Source of the DNA: Candidatus Obscuribacterales bacterium
Lineage (GTDB): Bacteria; Cyanobacteriota; Vampirovibrionia; Obscuribacterales; Obscuribacteraceae
DNA: 64,000 nt
Assembly: GCA_031292355.1 (NCBI GenBank)
Contig: JARLHI010000055.1
Coordinates: 186,001 to 250,000 of the forward strand
Direction of reading: 5' to 3'
In this document: piece by piece, positions 27,718 through 36,589 of the stretch
Position numbering within the stretch: position 1 is the first letter of the stretch
Layout: every line of letters starts with the position of its first letter
The notes under the pieces: generated by a model
Seen by the model: the letters and a program-made list of their open reading frames with translations, nothing else
Database searches by the model: none
What the model was told of the DNA's origin: nothing
Position numbers and translations under genes: made by a program

Positions 27718-28515
27718 TTATTGTGCGACGATAAATATCATTGGTTCCTTTTCCTGTGATTGAAAACTACTTGCTAGATTCAAATTGGCCAGAATAAGGG
27801 TGCTCATTAAGGTTGCAGCCTCACCAAATTCAGAATAAGGAAGCTTTACTAGTAAAGTCGTCTTCTTTTTTATTGACACCACTGGGTGAAAATTGGGTTC
27901 ATCATCCGGCAGCAAATTTCTTGAACGTCGTTCAAAAAGCTGCGGATTAATACTCTGTATGACTGGCGCGACCCAGATATTCCACTGGTCAGTTCGGCGA
28001 AGACGCTTCCACTGTGCCCACTTTACGAGAATCGCGGCAAAAGTTACCCTCGAAGCCAATCGCGATTGCACGTCAGTCATTAGAGCAGCGCAAAAATCAT
28101 CATCCAACAGTACTCTCGGAAGTTGTTCCAAAGATGCCTTACTTGCTACTAACAGCATCAGGGTATCAATCAAAATCGATTCCGACTGCGCATTCCAAAT
28201 TCCAGACGCTTTTGGCGACATGCTCAAGATTGAACGAAAGGCATCTCTAACAGCTATAGCTGGATCTGCAAAGTCAACTTCCGAAATCCATGTTAAAGGA
28301 TTGAACGAACAAGTACTTTCTTTAATTGGGTGAATGATTTCCACTCTTCCGGACAACTCAACGGTTTGGTGGCCGAGCCAACGTTGAATAAGGTCAAACG
28401 TTGCTCCATCATGGTCAATCAAAGCGACTGGATTTACGTGGGCTAGGATTTCTTGGCTAATGCGTTCTGAGAGAATCTTTGGATCCATGTTAAGCGGCTT
28501 AAATTCCAAACTCAT
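27718..28515 (-). CDS. HerA/TraG-type ATPase fragment without P-loop
   Basis: The 265-residue product contains segments resembling the middle of VirD4/TraG or HerA-type ATPases. ALIDHDGATFDLIQRWLG matches the usual VIDPKG region after Walker A, SFNPLTWI the NPL motif, and GIWNAQSESILIDTLMLLVAS and VKLPYSEFGEAATLMSTLIL the later helices. No Walker A is present, and the chain stops at MIFIVAQ, about where Walker B would fall. It may be a truncated remnant or a non-ATPase derivative. Confidence 0.45.
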   Translation of the reverse strand: MSLEFKPLNMDPKILSERISQEILAHVNPVALIDHDGATFDLIQRWLGHQTVELSGRVEIIHPIKESTCSFNPLTWISEVDFADPAIAVRDAFRSILSMSPKASGIWNAQSESILIDTLMLLVASKASLEQLPRVLLDDDFCAALMTDVQSRLASRVTFAAILVKWAQWKRLRRTDQWNIWVAPVIQSINPQLFERRSRNLLPDDEPNFHPVVSIKKKTTLLVKLPYSEFGEAATLMSTLILANLNLASSFQSQEKEPMIFIVAQ

Positions 28516-28545
28516 TTAGCTCACCGCTAGTTTTCAGAGGAGCAC

Positions 28546-29031
28546 CTAGTCCACCATCATTTTTTCGATGTCGGACACAAGACTATCGGGCGTAACAGTC
28601 GGGGCATAGCGTTTCACGACTTCGCCCTTTTTATTGACAAGAAATTTTGTAAAATTCCATTTGATTCCTTCGCTACCTAATAATCCAGGCGCACTGTGCG
28701 TCAAAAATTTATAAATCGGATGTGCATCGGCACCGTTTACGTCAACTTTGTCAAACATCTGAAAGCTGACACCATAATTCTTTTGACAAAAATTGGCTAT
28801 GGTTGAGGCATCACCAGGCTCTTGAGCACCAAATTGATTACAAGGAAAACCAAGCACCTTTAAACCCTTGCCTTCAAACTTCTTTTGCAATTCCTCAAGA
28901 CCAGCATATTGCGAGGTAAATCCGCAGTGGCTAGCAGTGTTCACGATCAACAAAACGTCGCCTCTGTAATCGTTGAAATCGATCTCTTGATTGTCGAGCG
29001 ATTTTGCCTTGAATTCGTATATTGAAGTCAT
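28546..29031 (-). CDS. Glutathione peroxidase family protein
   Basis: The 161-residue protein has NTASHCGFTSQY with the peroxidatic C36 (a Cys, not selenocysteine). GFPCNQFGAQEPGD supplies the glutamine and a second cysteine, and KWNFTKFLV the tryptophan of the catalytic set. The second cysteine is typical of thioredoxin-dependent members. It reduces hydrogen peroxide and lipid hydroperoxides in the cytoplasm. It is preceded by a 135-base divergent intergenic region. Confidence 0.93.
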   Translation of the reverse strand: MTSIYEFKAKSLDNQEIDFNDYRGDVLLIVNTASHCGFTSQYAGLEELQKKFEGKGLKVLGFPCNQFGAQEPGDASTIANFCQKNYGVSFQMFDKVDVNGADAHPIYKFLTHSAPGLLGSEGIKWNFTKFLVNKKGEVVKRYAPTVTPDSLVSDIEKMMVD

Positions 29032-29166
29032 AGTTTATTCCTGCGCGCTACCTGCATATTTTACTCCATCAAGCGAGTACATACATTGTAAAGGACGCGC
29101 TCACAAATGCTTAACTCAAGGGCGCTTAGATAGATAAAGCATCACTAAATAGCGAACTTTACAGTC

Positions 29167-30582
29167 ATGAATCTACAAGCAAGACACACTGTCGGTCTGG
29201 TCGATAGTCACACAAAAGCGATATTAATTGCGATTATGTCTCTTGCTTTATTTGCATTGACCGGACTTTCATCGCTTAAATCCAGTCGGGGCTATCAGAA
29301 TAACGACACGCCATGTGCCACCAACCCGCTGTGCGAAGGCATCAATTTATTTAGCACGGAACGTTCTCTGCATATTAGCGCGGGGCGCATTCACTTTGGC
29401 GATAAAGTCATTGCAACCACCGCCAAAACACTGGATATTCCGCCAAGCCCTGACCTGCAAATCTCCTCCGAGAAATTCAGACTATTTAGCGCAGACGTTG
29501 CGCACCCCTATTTCACTAGAGTTCCTGCAGCGTGCCTTGCTGGAGGAATAAAAAACGGCGGTCCAGTGGGTTTTCTCATAGATCCAGACAGTCTGGTTGT
29601 TGAGAATGCCAATGGTCGTGCCCTCGTTGCCGACCAGGACTATCGACTTGATTGCCGACTCGACGCGATCGAAAGACTGAAAAACTGCTCTATCGCCGAA
29701 GGCGAAACCGTAAACTTGAAGTACAAAGTTTTGCGCAAGAGAATAGATACGTTAAGCATTGATCGAAAGGGCAGTTTCAAGCTCACAACCGGTACCTTGA
29801 GCCAATTTGCGACCAGTCCCGCAGATGCCCCGCTGAATGCTCTACCGATTGCTCACATCTGCGCCACCCCTCGAAAAAGCTCACTTACCCCCGCGAGCAT
29901 AATGCCAATTTCTGGCGTCATTCCTAGTCATACAACAGTTGAAGATTTATGCCGCAATGCAATGAATCTGTCCGCAACAAGATCAAAATTGGCGAGACAT
30001 TCAAAACTCGAACTTCTTATGTGTGGAGATAGCGTCTGCTGTGGCGCCTTTTCAAGCGACCAAGCGCACAGTTATCCAAGTCTTTTTAAATCGCAGCTTA
30101 AAGCTCTGACTGGAACGCAGGTGGAATTGACCAAAGTAAGCTTGGGCGGAACGACTTCAAGTGACCTGCTCAACTCGATTGTCGCAGCACTTACGGAAAA
30201 ACATCCAGACTTAATTGTGCTTGAATTCGTGAACGATTTGTCGCTACCAGCCGAACAATTGCGAAAAAACTATGCCCAAATATTTGCAGCTGCCAGGGCA
30301 TCTGGCACCGAAATCATAGTCTGCTTGCCGCATTTACCGTCTCCACTTTTTTATGGTCAGTCTTGGCAAAATATAGCCGATAAGCCGTTCTATCACGTGA
30401 TACCAGCCCTCGCCCGCAGAAATAACTGCGCAGTTGCTGATATCGCCTATCGCTGGTTGCATGTCGGTGAAGAGGGACTTCAGCCCATCGACTTGCTTGC
30501 CGATCAGGCTAATCATCCCAATGACTATGGTCATCGTATTTACGCACAGGAATTGATCAAAACGGTTCTTCTCAATAAATGA
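29167..30582 (+). CDS. SGNH/GDSL hydrolase with N-terminal membrane segment
   Basis: This 471-residue protein has a transmembrane or signal segment at about 18-37. An N-terminal part of about 240 residues is not recognised. The C-terminal SGNH hydrolase domain starts at LLMCGDSVCCGAF (nucleophile S289), continues with LGGTTSSDLL and LIVLEFVNDLS (block with the oxyanion Asn), and ends near ANHPNDYGHRIYAQ with the Asp/His pair. It probably acts outside the inner membrane on an ester or acetylated glycan. Confidence 0.8.
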   Translation: MNLQARHTVGLVDSHTKAILIAIMSLALFALTGLSSLKSSRGYQNNDTPCATNPLCEGINLFSTERSLHISAGRIHFGDKVIATTAKTLDIPPSPDLQISSEKFRLFSADVAHPYFTRVPAACLAGGIKNGGPVGFLIDPDSLVVENANGRALVADQDYRLDCRLDAIERLKNCSIAEGETVNLKYKVLRKRIDTLSIDRKGSFKLTTGTLSQFATSPADAPLNALPIAHICATPRKSSLTPASIMPISGVIPSHTTVEDLCRNAMNLSATRSKLARHSKLELLMCGDSVCCGAFSSDQAHSYPSLFKSQLKALTGTQVELTKVSLGGTTSSDLLNSIVAALTEKHPDLIVLEFVNDLSLPAEQLRKNYAQIFAAARASGTEIIVCLPHLPSPLFYGQSWQNIADKPFYHVIPALARRNNCAVADIAYRWLHVGEEGLQPIDLLADQANHPNDYGHRIYAQELIKTVLLNK

Positions 30583-30765
30583 CGTGCTAGCAAAGAAAAG
30601 TCACTTAGGTCAATTGACGCGAACTTGATGGTAGCTTGACGTAATCATCGTAGTTCTGCCATGGGCAATCCTGTACAGGCGAAATAATATTTGCACAACC
30701 AAAGACCAATGGCCCAAGTGAGCTGAGAAAAATTTCCGAGCTCACGATTGCGTAAGGAGTAAGAC

Positions 30766-31119
30766 ATGGACGAAGTTCAGTGGAAGGCATGCAGTGCCGT
30801 GAGGCTCGATCAGCCTAATAGCCAGCCAGACAGCCAAGATGCAATATGCCTGCTGTCGATCTTCGATCAAGTGGACCACTTCAAACAGGGTGACTTAACA
30901 AAACGACAGTTAGGCGCTCTGGCTGACGCCCCTGGTATCGGGCAGCGCGTCGCTGCCATCTCGCAACGCTTTGTCTCCAATTTCGATCGAGTAAGCCACC
31001 AAATAGAACCTCGATCATTTCCTGTCGCTAACTCGATCGTCGGCATGTTTTCCTTAACGGAGACTCGAGTATTGTCTAAGCTTGATCTGGATAACATAGT
31101 AAGTAACACACACGAGTGA
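30766..31119 (+). CDS. Hypothetical protein
   Basis: The 117-residue protein is not recognised. AAGGAG lies 8 bases upstream of the ATG, which is a strong ribosome site and the main reason to call it. It is soluble and mixed in composition (DQPNSQPDSQDAICLLSIFDQ, then PGIGQRVAAISQRFVSNFD), with predicted helices. It stands alone. The 279 bases that follow hold no further gene. Confidence 0.55.
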   Translation: MDEVQWKACSAVRLDQPNSQPDSQDAICLLSIFDQVDHFKQGDLTKRQLGALADAPGIGQRVAAISQRFVSNFDRVSHQIEPRSFPVANSIVGMFSLTETRVLSKLDLDNIVSNTHE

Positions 31120-31398
31120 AGAGTTCGCACTGAACTGGAAACTTTTCTTCCATCTGCAAGTCGTGACAAGTCATTAGATAAAGTGATACGCGGAGTGGAC
31201 TCTTAGCTCTTTCTGCCACTTACCACTACCACAGGAGAAGATCGTCAGGTAGTGGACGCGCCAATCACATTTTTAACAATTTCTCGAACCACATTCGGTG
31301 GCACTCAGCACCTCGTGCTTGAACCATGACGTAATTCCAGGTGGGAACAAAACTTGTTGACCATCAATGCACTGCCCATGAATGTTAGCGAGCGCTTG

Positions 31399-32394
31399 CT
31401 AATCGCTGCCGTGCAAACGCCAGCGACCAAACGGATTAAACACTATCGAATAATGAGGATAAGTGCAGGCTTCCCAGATCAGCCGAAACTTTGGAGCGTC
31501 TTCAGAAGCACTGAATGTATTACGATTGTAAAAACCCCTAGCCTTTCCTTCAGTCAACAAATAATGGGCAAGGACTCGAAATAATCTCTGGGCCTGACCT
31601 TCAAGGTTATCTGAGTTTCCAGTGGCTTGTTCGAGAGTTGTTGCGTCGATAATTAAATCCGGCGAACCCAGAAGATGTAATCCACAACTCAAATAATCGT
31701 TGTCTTCCTTTAGCCGCGGTTGCATAAAAGCCTCCACGAGCGCAACCACATTCTTATCCTTCTCATCGCTTTGATTCCGCTCTGCAAGCTGCTTCCAGAC
31801 AGCTCGTGAGTGAGTTTGATAGTCGCTATCGCAGTAAACCGCAAGCGCACCCGATTCAAAAAGCGAGTTCGCAAGCTGCAGACTGTCGCGTGCATAACCG
31901 AGAGCCTGATCGGCGATAAATTGAGGTCCAAATCCACTTATACAAACCTCGTGAGTGGCAATCGAGTCGATTTCCTCTCTGGTTGCACCAGGTTCGAAAG
32001 TCGATATACAGTTCGTATATTTCCGCATAAAGTCAGAGTTCCGCCCAGCCTCTTCAATTTCGAATTTGTATTCCGCAAGAGTAGCCTTAATTTTCTCGAC
32101 CTCAGGCTTTTTGCAAGGTATGGAGAAAACAAACGCCGGTACTTCTGTGCCCATGTATTGGGGGCGCACTCGATGCCAGTCGACCCAGGGATCTTTTGGA
32201 TTGACGTCTGGAAAATCCTGAGGCGATTTGTCCACGACCTCCTTGGGCAACATTATGCAAACAGCATTATCCGTGGCTTCAATAACTTCTTGCTCTCTTA
32301 GCGCCTCGCCTTTTTTTCGCTCAAAATCCGCCAACAATAATCCAAGTTTCGGCATGAACACGGGCACTAGCGATTCGTCTCTTTCATTACTCAT
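31399..32394 (-). CDS. Hypothetical protein
   Basis: The frame runs up to a TTG at 32424. ATG at 32394 is chosen because AGGTG lies 6 bases before it. The 331-residue protein has no signal peptide and no recognised family. It is acidic, with a beta-rich first half (VFMPKLGLLLADFERKKG, AVCIMLPKEVVDK). A second half contains SLQLANSLFESGALAVYCDSD and ends in CTYPHYSIVFNPFGRWR. It resembles plasmid or chromosomal proteins of unknown function that often sit alone. Confidence 0.65.
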   Translation of the reverse strand: MSNERDESLVPVFMPKLGLLLADFERKKGEALREQEVIEATDNAVCIMLPKEVVDKSPQDFPDVNPKDPWVDWHRVRPQYMGTEVPAFVFSIPCKKPEVEKIKATLAEYKFEIEEAGRNSDFMRKYTNCISTFEPGATREEIDSIATHEVCISGFGPQFIADQALGYARDSLQLANSLFESGALAVYCDSDYQTHSRAVWKQLAERNQSDEKDKNVVALVEAFMQPRLKEDNDYLSCGLHLLGSPDLIIDATTLEQATGNSDNLEGQAQRLFRVLAHYLLTEGKARGFYNRNTFSASEDAPKFRLIWEACTYPHYSIVFNPFGRWRLHGSD

Positions 32395-32510
32395 ACAATC
32401 ACCTGGAAATTCGACCAGACTCAATTTTAAGCGACTCCAAAGCGAAAGGACTTAGATTTATTTGCTTTCCGGAAACAAGTTTTCGTGATGCTTGTCGTCG
32501 TTGGAGAAGA

Positions 32511-33182
32511 ATGTTATTCGTATCAATGGCTTTATCGACGGGTTTTCAGGCAGCTAATTCTGCCGAGGACCCCATCAAAGACGGTCGAGCGCTGTTCGAG
32601 AAGATGCAAGAACGCGCCAATACACTTCAAACATATCGTTTCCATTCCATTCTCGACACCTTTCAAAAAGACAAGCAAATTACGGGCAAGATAGACTTTT
32701 ACTTCAAAAAAGAGCACCAGATTCGTATCGAAGTAAAAAGTTCGGACATGAAAAACGGTTCTATCGTTGTAGAGGAAGCAAGCGGAAGGATTCGCGCACA
32801 AGGCGGACCAAAAATGTTCGGTATGAAAATGACCGTCAATCCCGACTCGCGTCTTCTCATTGCTGCTAATGGTTTCAACATAGTTCGTTCGGATTTATCG
32901 TCACTCTATTCGCACGTGGCAAATTTACTAAATTCGGGCCATCACGCGAAAGTTTCCGCAACGCCAAATGAAAATGATGTCGACATTTTGGAGATAGACG
33001 GACCGCAAAACGAGGTCGTCGAGCGATTGTTCGTGAATCGCGAAACGCAAACTCCGGTACGATGGGACCTCTATCGAAACGCTACCCTGTTCTCCACAAT
33101 GAAGATTTCAGAGTTGATGTACCGATCAGTGATGATTTATTCAAAATTTGACGCGCTATTCGGAGAAAGAAAAAACGCATGA
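32511..33182 (+). CDS. Secreted LolA-like or DUF1571-like protein
   Basis: This 223-residue protein starts at an ATG with GGAG 5 bases upstream. It has a short signal peptide (MLFVSMALSTGFQAANSAE). The mature part begins with a helix (GRALFEKMQERANTLQTY). A run of beta-strands follows (RFHSILDTFQ, TGKIDFYFKKEHQIRIEV, GSIVVEEASGRIRAQGG), which recalls the LolA/DUF1571 half-barrel. A lipid- or hydrophobic-ligand-binding role is an inference from the fold. It overlaps the next gene by 4 bases. Confidence 0.65.
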   Translation: MLFVSMALSTGFQAANSAEDPIKDGRALFEKMQERANTLQTYRFHSILDTFQKDKQITGKIDFYFKKEHQIRIEVKSSDMKNGSIVVEEASGRIRAQGGPKMFGMKMTVNPDSRLLIAANGFNIVRSDLSSLYSHVANLLNSGHHAKVSATPNENDVDILEIDGPQNEVVERLFVNRETQTPVRWDLYRNATLFSTMKISELMYRSVMIYSKFDALFGERKNA

Positions 33183-33877
33183 AAATGAGAGCACGACAAA
33201 TGACAGCGACCATGCTTAGTGGCTTGCTTCTATTGGCAGCAAGTGAAGTGAGAGCCGGTGAGTCGCTGCATGAACAAGGCAACGTCAAGCTCGCGCTTCA
33301 AGCAGAACAAGGCATCCTCAATACAGATCTCAGCGTTATCCACGACTGGCGGCTGGTTCATAAACAAATGAAAGAGTTGGCGATAAACCTTCACCTGGAA
33401 GCATCGCGTTGCAAACCCGCAGGCACTGATAGTTGCGAGATAAAAGCACCATCCACGCTGCCAGCGGCAACCATCCTGGACAAGTCACAACAACTGCAAC
33501 CTCGGGCGGAGTGGGTTGCTTATTACTTGAATTCAATGGAACCATTACTGGACTATGTCACCAAAAGTCTACGCGCCTCAGAAACAGGCACCCTCAAAAT
33601 GGCAGTGCCTAAGGGCACATCCACAGAACTTTCAGCTGTAATCCAAGACATGTACGCCATCAGTCATCGATTGGAAGACAGCCTGGATCGTTTGAACGAG
33701 ATTTTCAATCAAGAACAGCCGTCTGCAGAATCGTTGAAAGATGTTGTCACCAGGATTTTCGAAGAAACTTCCAAAATTGAGGCAGCGCGCTGCCGATATT
33801 ACGAAGTCTTGAAAAAAGCGGAAAAGGCTGGCGTAAAAGAGTTTGAGTTTCTGCCGCATCACGACGGCAAAATGTGA
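33179..33877 (+). CDS. Secreted helical protein, partner of the LolA-like gene
   Basis: The 232-residue protein has a signal peptide (about 1-26, MLSGLLLLAASEVRAG). The rest is largely alpha-helical (SAVIQDMYAISHRLEDSLDRLNE, then EETSKIEAARCRYYEVLKKAEKA), with a possible disulfide between cysteines of the SRCKPAGTDSCE segment. The ATG overlaps the stop of the upstream gene (ATGA), so the two secreted proteins are co-translated and may act together. No family is recognised. Confidence 0.7.
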   Translation: MKMRARQMTATMLSGLLLLAASEVRAGESLHEQGNVKLALQAEQGILNTDLSVIHDWRLVHKQMKELAINLHLEASRCKPAGTDSCEIKAPSTLPAATILDKSQQLQPRAEWVAYYLNSMEPLLDYVTKSLRASETGTLKMAVPKGTSTELSAVIQDMYAISHRLEDSLDRLNEIFNQEQPSAESLKDVVTRIFEETSKIEAARCRYYEVLKKAEKAGVKEFEFLPHHDGKM

Positions 33878-33917
33878 CTTGTAGCCATTAGCCATGCGCA
33901 CCATGTCGTGCAGCTTT

Positions 33918-34565
33918 TCACTGTGTCGGCGTCAAATCTTTTAGGCTTGTTCCCGAAAAATCTCCGTCTTGCGGGTATCCCAACTGCCTCAAAACCTTCT
34001 CCCAACTGTGGCGATATTCTGGCTCCTGAATGTCTTCGATATTCATTCTCAATAGAGTCAACTTCACCGGCTGCCCATCGCGCAAGACGGTGACGTCGAC
34101 TGGGGTCCCGGCTCTACCACATTTTATTTTCAGTCTCGAGATGGTGGGATCAGCTTCGAACTTAGCATCCTCAACTTCTTCTGGTGCGACAATCTGATCG
34201 CCAGCTCTAATACCAGCCCTGTACGCGGGTGAATCTCGATATACGATGGTTATTGTAGATAAATCCTCAAAAAAAACGTGGTGCGATTCGAAGCCGACAC
34301 AGCCGGCTTCCAGACTACGATATTCTTCCGAAGATAAATGTTTTCCGGCATCAAACTTCTTCATGGCGTTGCCACGTAACAAGGTGCTTTGACTTGTCGG
34401 TGCAAGTGTATCAGAAACGCTAGAAGCTGAGCCGGCTGTAATCGAAGGTGAAGCAAATGTTGCGACCTGCGCCGGAGCAAAAGCAGGAATATCTTGCGCT
34501 CCCGCTCCTCCTGCAATTAAAACACTGGCAATAAAGGCAATAGCAATTTCCTGTGGATACTTCAT
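33918..34565 (-). CDS. Secreted PDZ-domain protein
   Basis: The frame extends to 34598, but ATG at 34565 has CGGAG 7 bases upstream and gives a normal signal peptide (KYPQEIAIAFIASVLIAGGAGAQ). The single PDZ domain (roughly 90-190) contains YRDSPAYRAGIRAGDQIVAP and VDVTVLRDGQPVKLTLLRMN. The following RMNIEDIQEPEYRHSWEKVL is shared in part with the PDZ protein at 52771. There is no protease domain, so it is probably a periplasmic binding or scaffold protein. Confidence 0.8.
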   Translation of the reverse strand: MKYPQEIAIAFIASVLIAGGAGAQDIPAFAPAQVATFASPSITAGSASSVSDTLAPTSQSTLLRGNAMKKFDAGKHLSSEEYRSLEAGCVGFESHHVFFEDLSTITIVYRDSPAYRAGIRAGDQIVAPEEVEDAKFEADPTISRLKIKCGRAGTPVDVTVLRDGQPVKLTLLRMNIEDIQEPEYRHSWEKVLRQLGYPQDGDFSGTSLKDLTPTQ

Positions 34566-34798
34566 TGAATAACTCCGTTCTTCAAAAAGATCACGCATAG
34601 ATCATTAATATTAGGGGGAAATTGTGACACCTTGTCTGGCATGTAAGGGGAGTAGCTAAGCCACGTGTAGTGGCGCTGTGGATGTCGACATAGTAAATAA
34701 CTGCTTGGACCATACAACCAATCGTTTAACGAAGTTCCTAGGTGTGGAAAAATCTAGACGATATTTGTTGAGAGTCTTGAGTGATCGGGAATTATTCG

Positions 34799-34957
34799 AT
34801 GTCGGAAAACGAATTCGTAAATCAATATCAAGCTGCCGCTGAAATTGGCTTGTCGTCGGAGTTGCTCAAACACTTCACCAAACATTGTCGTAAATATAAA
34901 GACGATCATCGATTGCCGCGCAAGAAGAGTGCCCGAGATGCGGCGGAAGAGGGTTGA
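34799..34957 (+). CDS. Small putative DNA-binding or excisionase-like protein
   Basis: A 52-residue ORF starting MSENEFVNQYQAAAEIGLSS continues ELLKHFTKHCRKYKDDHRLP and ends RKKSARDAAEEG. GGGA lies about 10 bases upstream. The pattern AAxxxGLSxxLLxxF followed by a basic stretch recalls the helix-turn-helix of small excisionase or AlpA-type regulators. It lies in the accessory region before the recombinase. It could also be the N-terminal remnant of a longer gene. Confidence 0.4.
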   Translation: MSENEFVNQYQAAAEIGLSSELLKHFTKHCRKYKDDHRLPRKKSARDAAEEG

Positions 34958-35144
34958 TAGGTCAAAATGGCTCGTTTTGCTCATTTTGCAATAGGGATCA
35001 AACTGTTTCTGCACAAAAGGCTCTGGATTATCAACTATGCAATGGAGAATCCATCGTTTCAAAAGAGACCGAGTCAGCTTACCGCTCCAAGTTAGGCAGT
35101 TACTTCGATTAATGTAATGGCACAAGCACGCAAGAATGTACCTT

Positions 35145-35182
35145 TTCTTGACTATACAAAAGAAGTATTTTGTCCAGCCGAG
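35145..35182. repeat. Recombination-like site copy 1 (imperfect)
   Basis: The left arm TTCTTGACTATACAAAA is followed by the 6-base spacer GAAGTA. The right arm TTTTGTCCAGCCGAG matches the right arm of the 35865 site at 12 of 15 positions. It has the same orientation as the copy at 35865. Confidence 0.55.
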
Positions 35183-35281
35183 TACATAACCAAGTTCGGA
35201 AGACCACCAAGCTGTTTGGCTCAGTGGAGCAACCTATAATGACAAAGATGCAGAGCATCGAATGGGAAAAAGCCGATCAAT

Positions 35282-35689
35282 ATGGAAAAGCCGCAAAGTG
35301 TGGGTTTAGCAATCAGATTGTTGTGGGTTTCGCTCGGCGTAGATATAGTGCCTGTGATTTTTAATGGGTCGCCGAAACTCGCCGCTAAGGGTCCGGCTTT
35401 CATCGTCACAGTGATTGTTTTCACCACTTTGATTATGGCGTTCATGTTTCGGCAAATTGCTGCCGGCAAAAATTGGGCTCGAATTGCTTATGCCGTTTTC
35501 TACGGGCTTACTTTACCTCTATCAATTGGAATGCTGTTCAATGCTCAAATATCGAGGCCGCCCCTCACTCTGATAGTGATGAGCATTCAAATACCATTGC
35601 AAGGCTACGCCCTGTATTTGTTGTTTACCAAACCGGGAAGCGACTGGTACACAAAGGCTTCGCAAACACCCATGCACACAGATAATTAG
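35282..35689 (+). CDS. Small four-helix membrane protein
   Basis: The 135-residue protein has four hydrophobic segments: about 9-28 (LAIRLLWVSLGVDIVPVIF), 37-57 (GPAFIVTVIVFTTLIMAFMF), 67-87 (ARIAYAVFYGLTLPLSIGML) and 93-115. The C-terminus is short and polar. No family is recognised. The gene sits between two directly oriented recombination-like sites (35145 and 35865), so it may be a mobile cassette. The ribosome site is weak. Confidence 0.6.
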   Translation: MEKPQSVGLAIRLLWVSLGVDIVPVIFNGSPKLAAKGPAFIVTVIVFTTLIMAFMFRQIAAGKNWARIAYAVFYGLTLPLSIGMLFNAQISRPPLTLIVMSIQIPLQGYALYLLFTKPGSDWYTKASQTPMHTDN

Positions 35690-35864
35690 TGTGCCTCCAA
35701 ATTAAACCTGGCCACCGCCAGCGATGGCACTACTCTTTCTCACTAAAGCCATGCTTACAGTCAGCAACCTATGAACATTTCGCTGAGCGAATTCGTTTTC
35801 ACGTTCGCGCACCCTCTCAACGAGGCTTTTCAGGGAAGTGGGAAAGTGTCCAAAACTCCCGACC

Positions 35865-35908
35865 TTCTCTTGACTATACAAAAGGGTTATTTTGTACAGT
35901 CAAGAGAA
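35865..35908. repeat. Recombination-like site copy 2, near-perfect 19-bp inverted repeat with 6-bp spacer
   Basis: The left arm is TTCTCTTGACTATACAAAA, the spacer GGGTTA, and the right arm the complement of the left with one mismatch (18/19). The geometry of two inverted arms around a 6-bp centre is that of XerCD/dif-type crossover sites. It lies 108 bases before a tyrosine recombinase gene. The 326-base stretch 35690-36015 contains no gene. Confidence 0.7.
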
Positions 35909-35994
35909 GCTGTAGAATAAGAGCCAGTTTACTGTTCCTCATTGCATTCGAAATGTTCCACATATATACTGGACGAAATATATTGATTAGCACT

Positions 35995-36012
35995 TTTCGT
36001 ACAGTCAAGAGA
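35995..36012. repeat. Recombination-like half-site over the recombinase ribosome-binding region
   Basis: TTTCGTACAGTCAAGAGA matches the right arm of the 35865 site with one mismatch. It ends 3 bases before the recombinase ATG, and no matching left arm is seen. Binding of the recombinase here could block its own translation or transcription. Confidence 0.55.
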
Positions 36013-36015
36013 TAA

Positions 36016-36573
36016 ATGCCAGGTCAAGCGAAAATTCTCAGTTCTCAAGAGATAAAAGCAGTTTTTCAGCTGCTAAAGTCGCCTCGCGATCGCGCACTTT
36101 TTGCAATCGGCATTTATACAGGAATGCGAATTTCTGAAATCATTACTCTTAAACAAGATCAAATATTCACCGAGGGCGGTGTCAGATATCAAATTATTCT
36201 CAATCGATTAAAGAAACTAAATACCGTTTATTCTGAAATACCGATTCAGCCAAAATTGAGACAGGCTCTAATTGATTACAAGAAACACCTGAAAGAATCA
36301 GTCTGGTTATTCCCTTCAAGCAGGTCTGAAAAAGGTCACATTACGAGGATGGCTGCTCACGATGTTTTAGTCAAAGCATTTAAAACACTAAACTTAGAAG
36401 GTGCAAAAACTCATTCGATGAGACGAACAGTCTTAACAACACTCAGTCGATCCGGTGTGCCACTACGGACAGTGCAAGAAATCTCCGGACATTCTTCTTT
36501 ATCGCAGCTCCAAGCCTACCTAGAGGTCAACCCAGAGGATAAGCACAAGGCGCTTGGGCAGCTAAAATACTGA
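36016..36573 (+). CDS. Small tyrosine recombinase
   Basis: The 185-residue protein consists essentially of the catalytic domain: R38 (TGMRISE), a hairpin with RLKKLN, H133 and R136 (THSMRRTVL), H159 (SGHSS) and nucleophile Y168 (LQAYLEV). It lacks the N-terminal core-binding domain. It is distinct from the recombinase at 20351. The three arm-like sequences nearby (35145, 35865, 35995) are likely targets. The ATG follows the half-site directly, with only a weak AAGAGA ribosome site. Confidence 0.9.
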   Translation: MPGQAKILSSQEIKAVFQLLKSPRDRALFAIGIYTGMRISEIITLKQDQIFTEGGVRYQIILNRLKKLNTVYSEIPIQPKLRQALIDYKKHLKESVWLFPSSRSEKGHITRMAAHDVLVKAFKTLNLEGAKTHSMRRTVLTTLSRSGVPLRTVQEISGHSSLSQLQAYLEVNPEDKHKALGQLKY

Positions 36574-36589
36574 AATAGAGGACGATTAA

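Larger units (their letters stand above)
34566..35281. other. Long intergenic accessory stretch
   Basis: Apart from the small ORF at 34799 and the recombination-like site at 35145, I see no supported gene here. Minus-strand frames at 34754-35125 lack a ribosome site and protein-like composition. Confidence 0.5.

Noticed and set aside
31224..31258. CCACTACC/GGTAGTGG hairpin as terminator
   Set aside because: The 17-base loop and lack of a T run make it weak.
34754..35125. Minus-strand ORF of 123 residues
   Set aside because: No ribosome site or recognisable features, and it covers the better-supported plus-strand small ORF.
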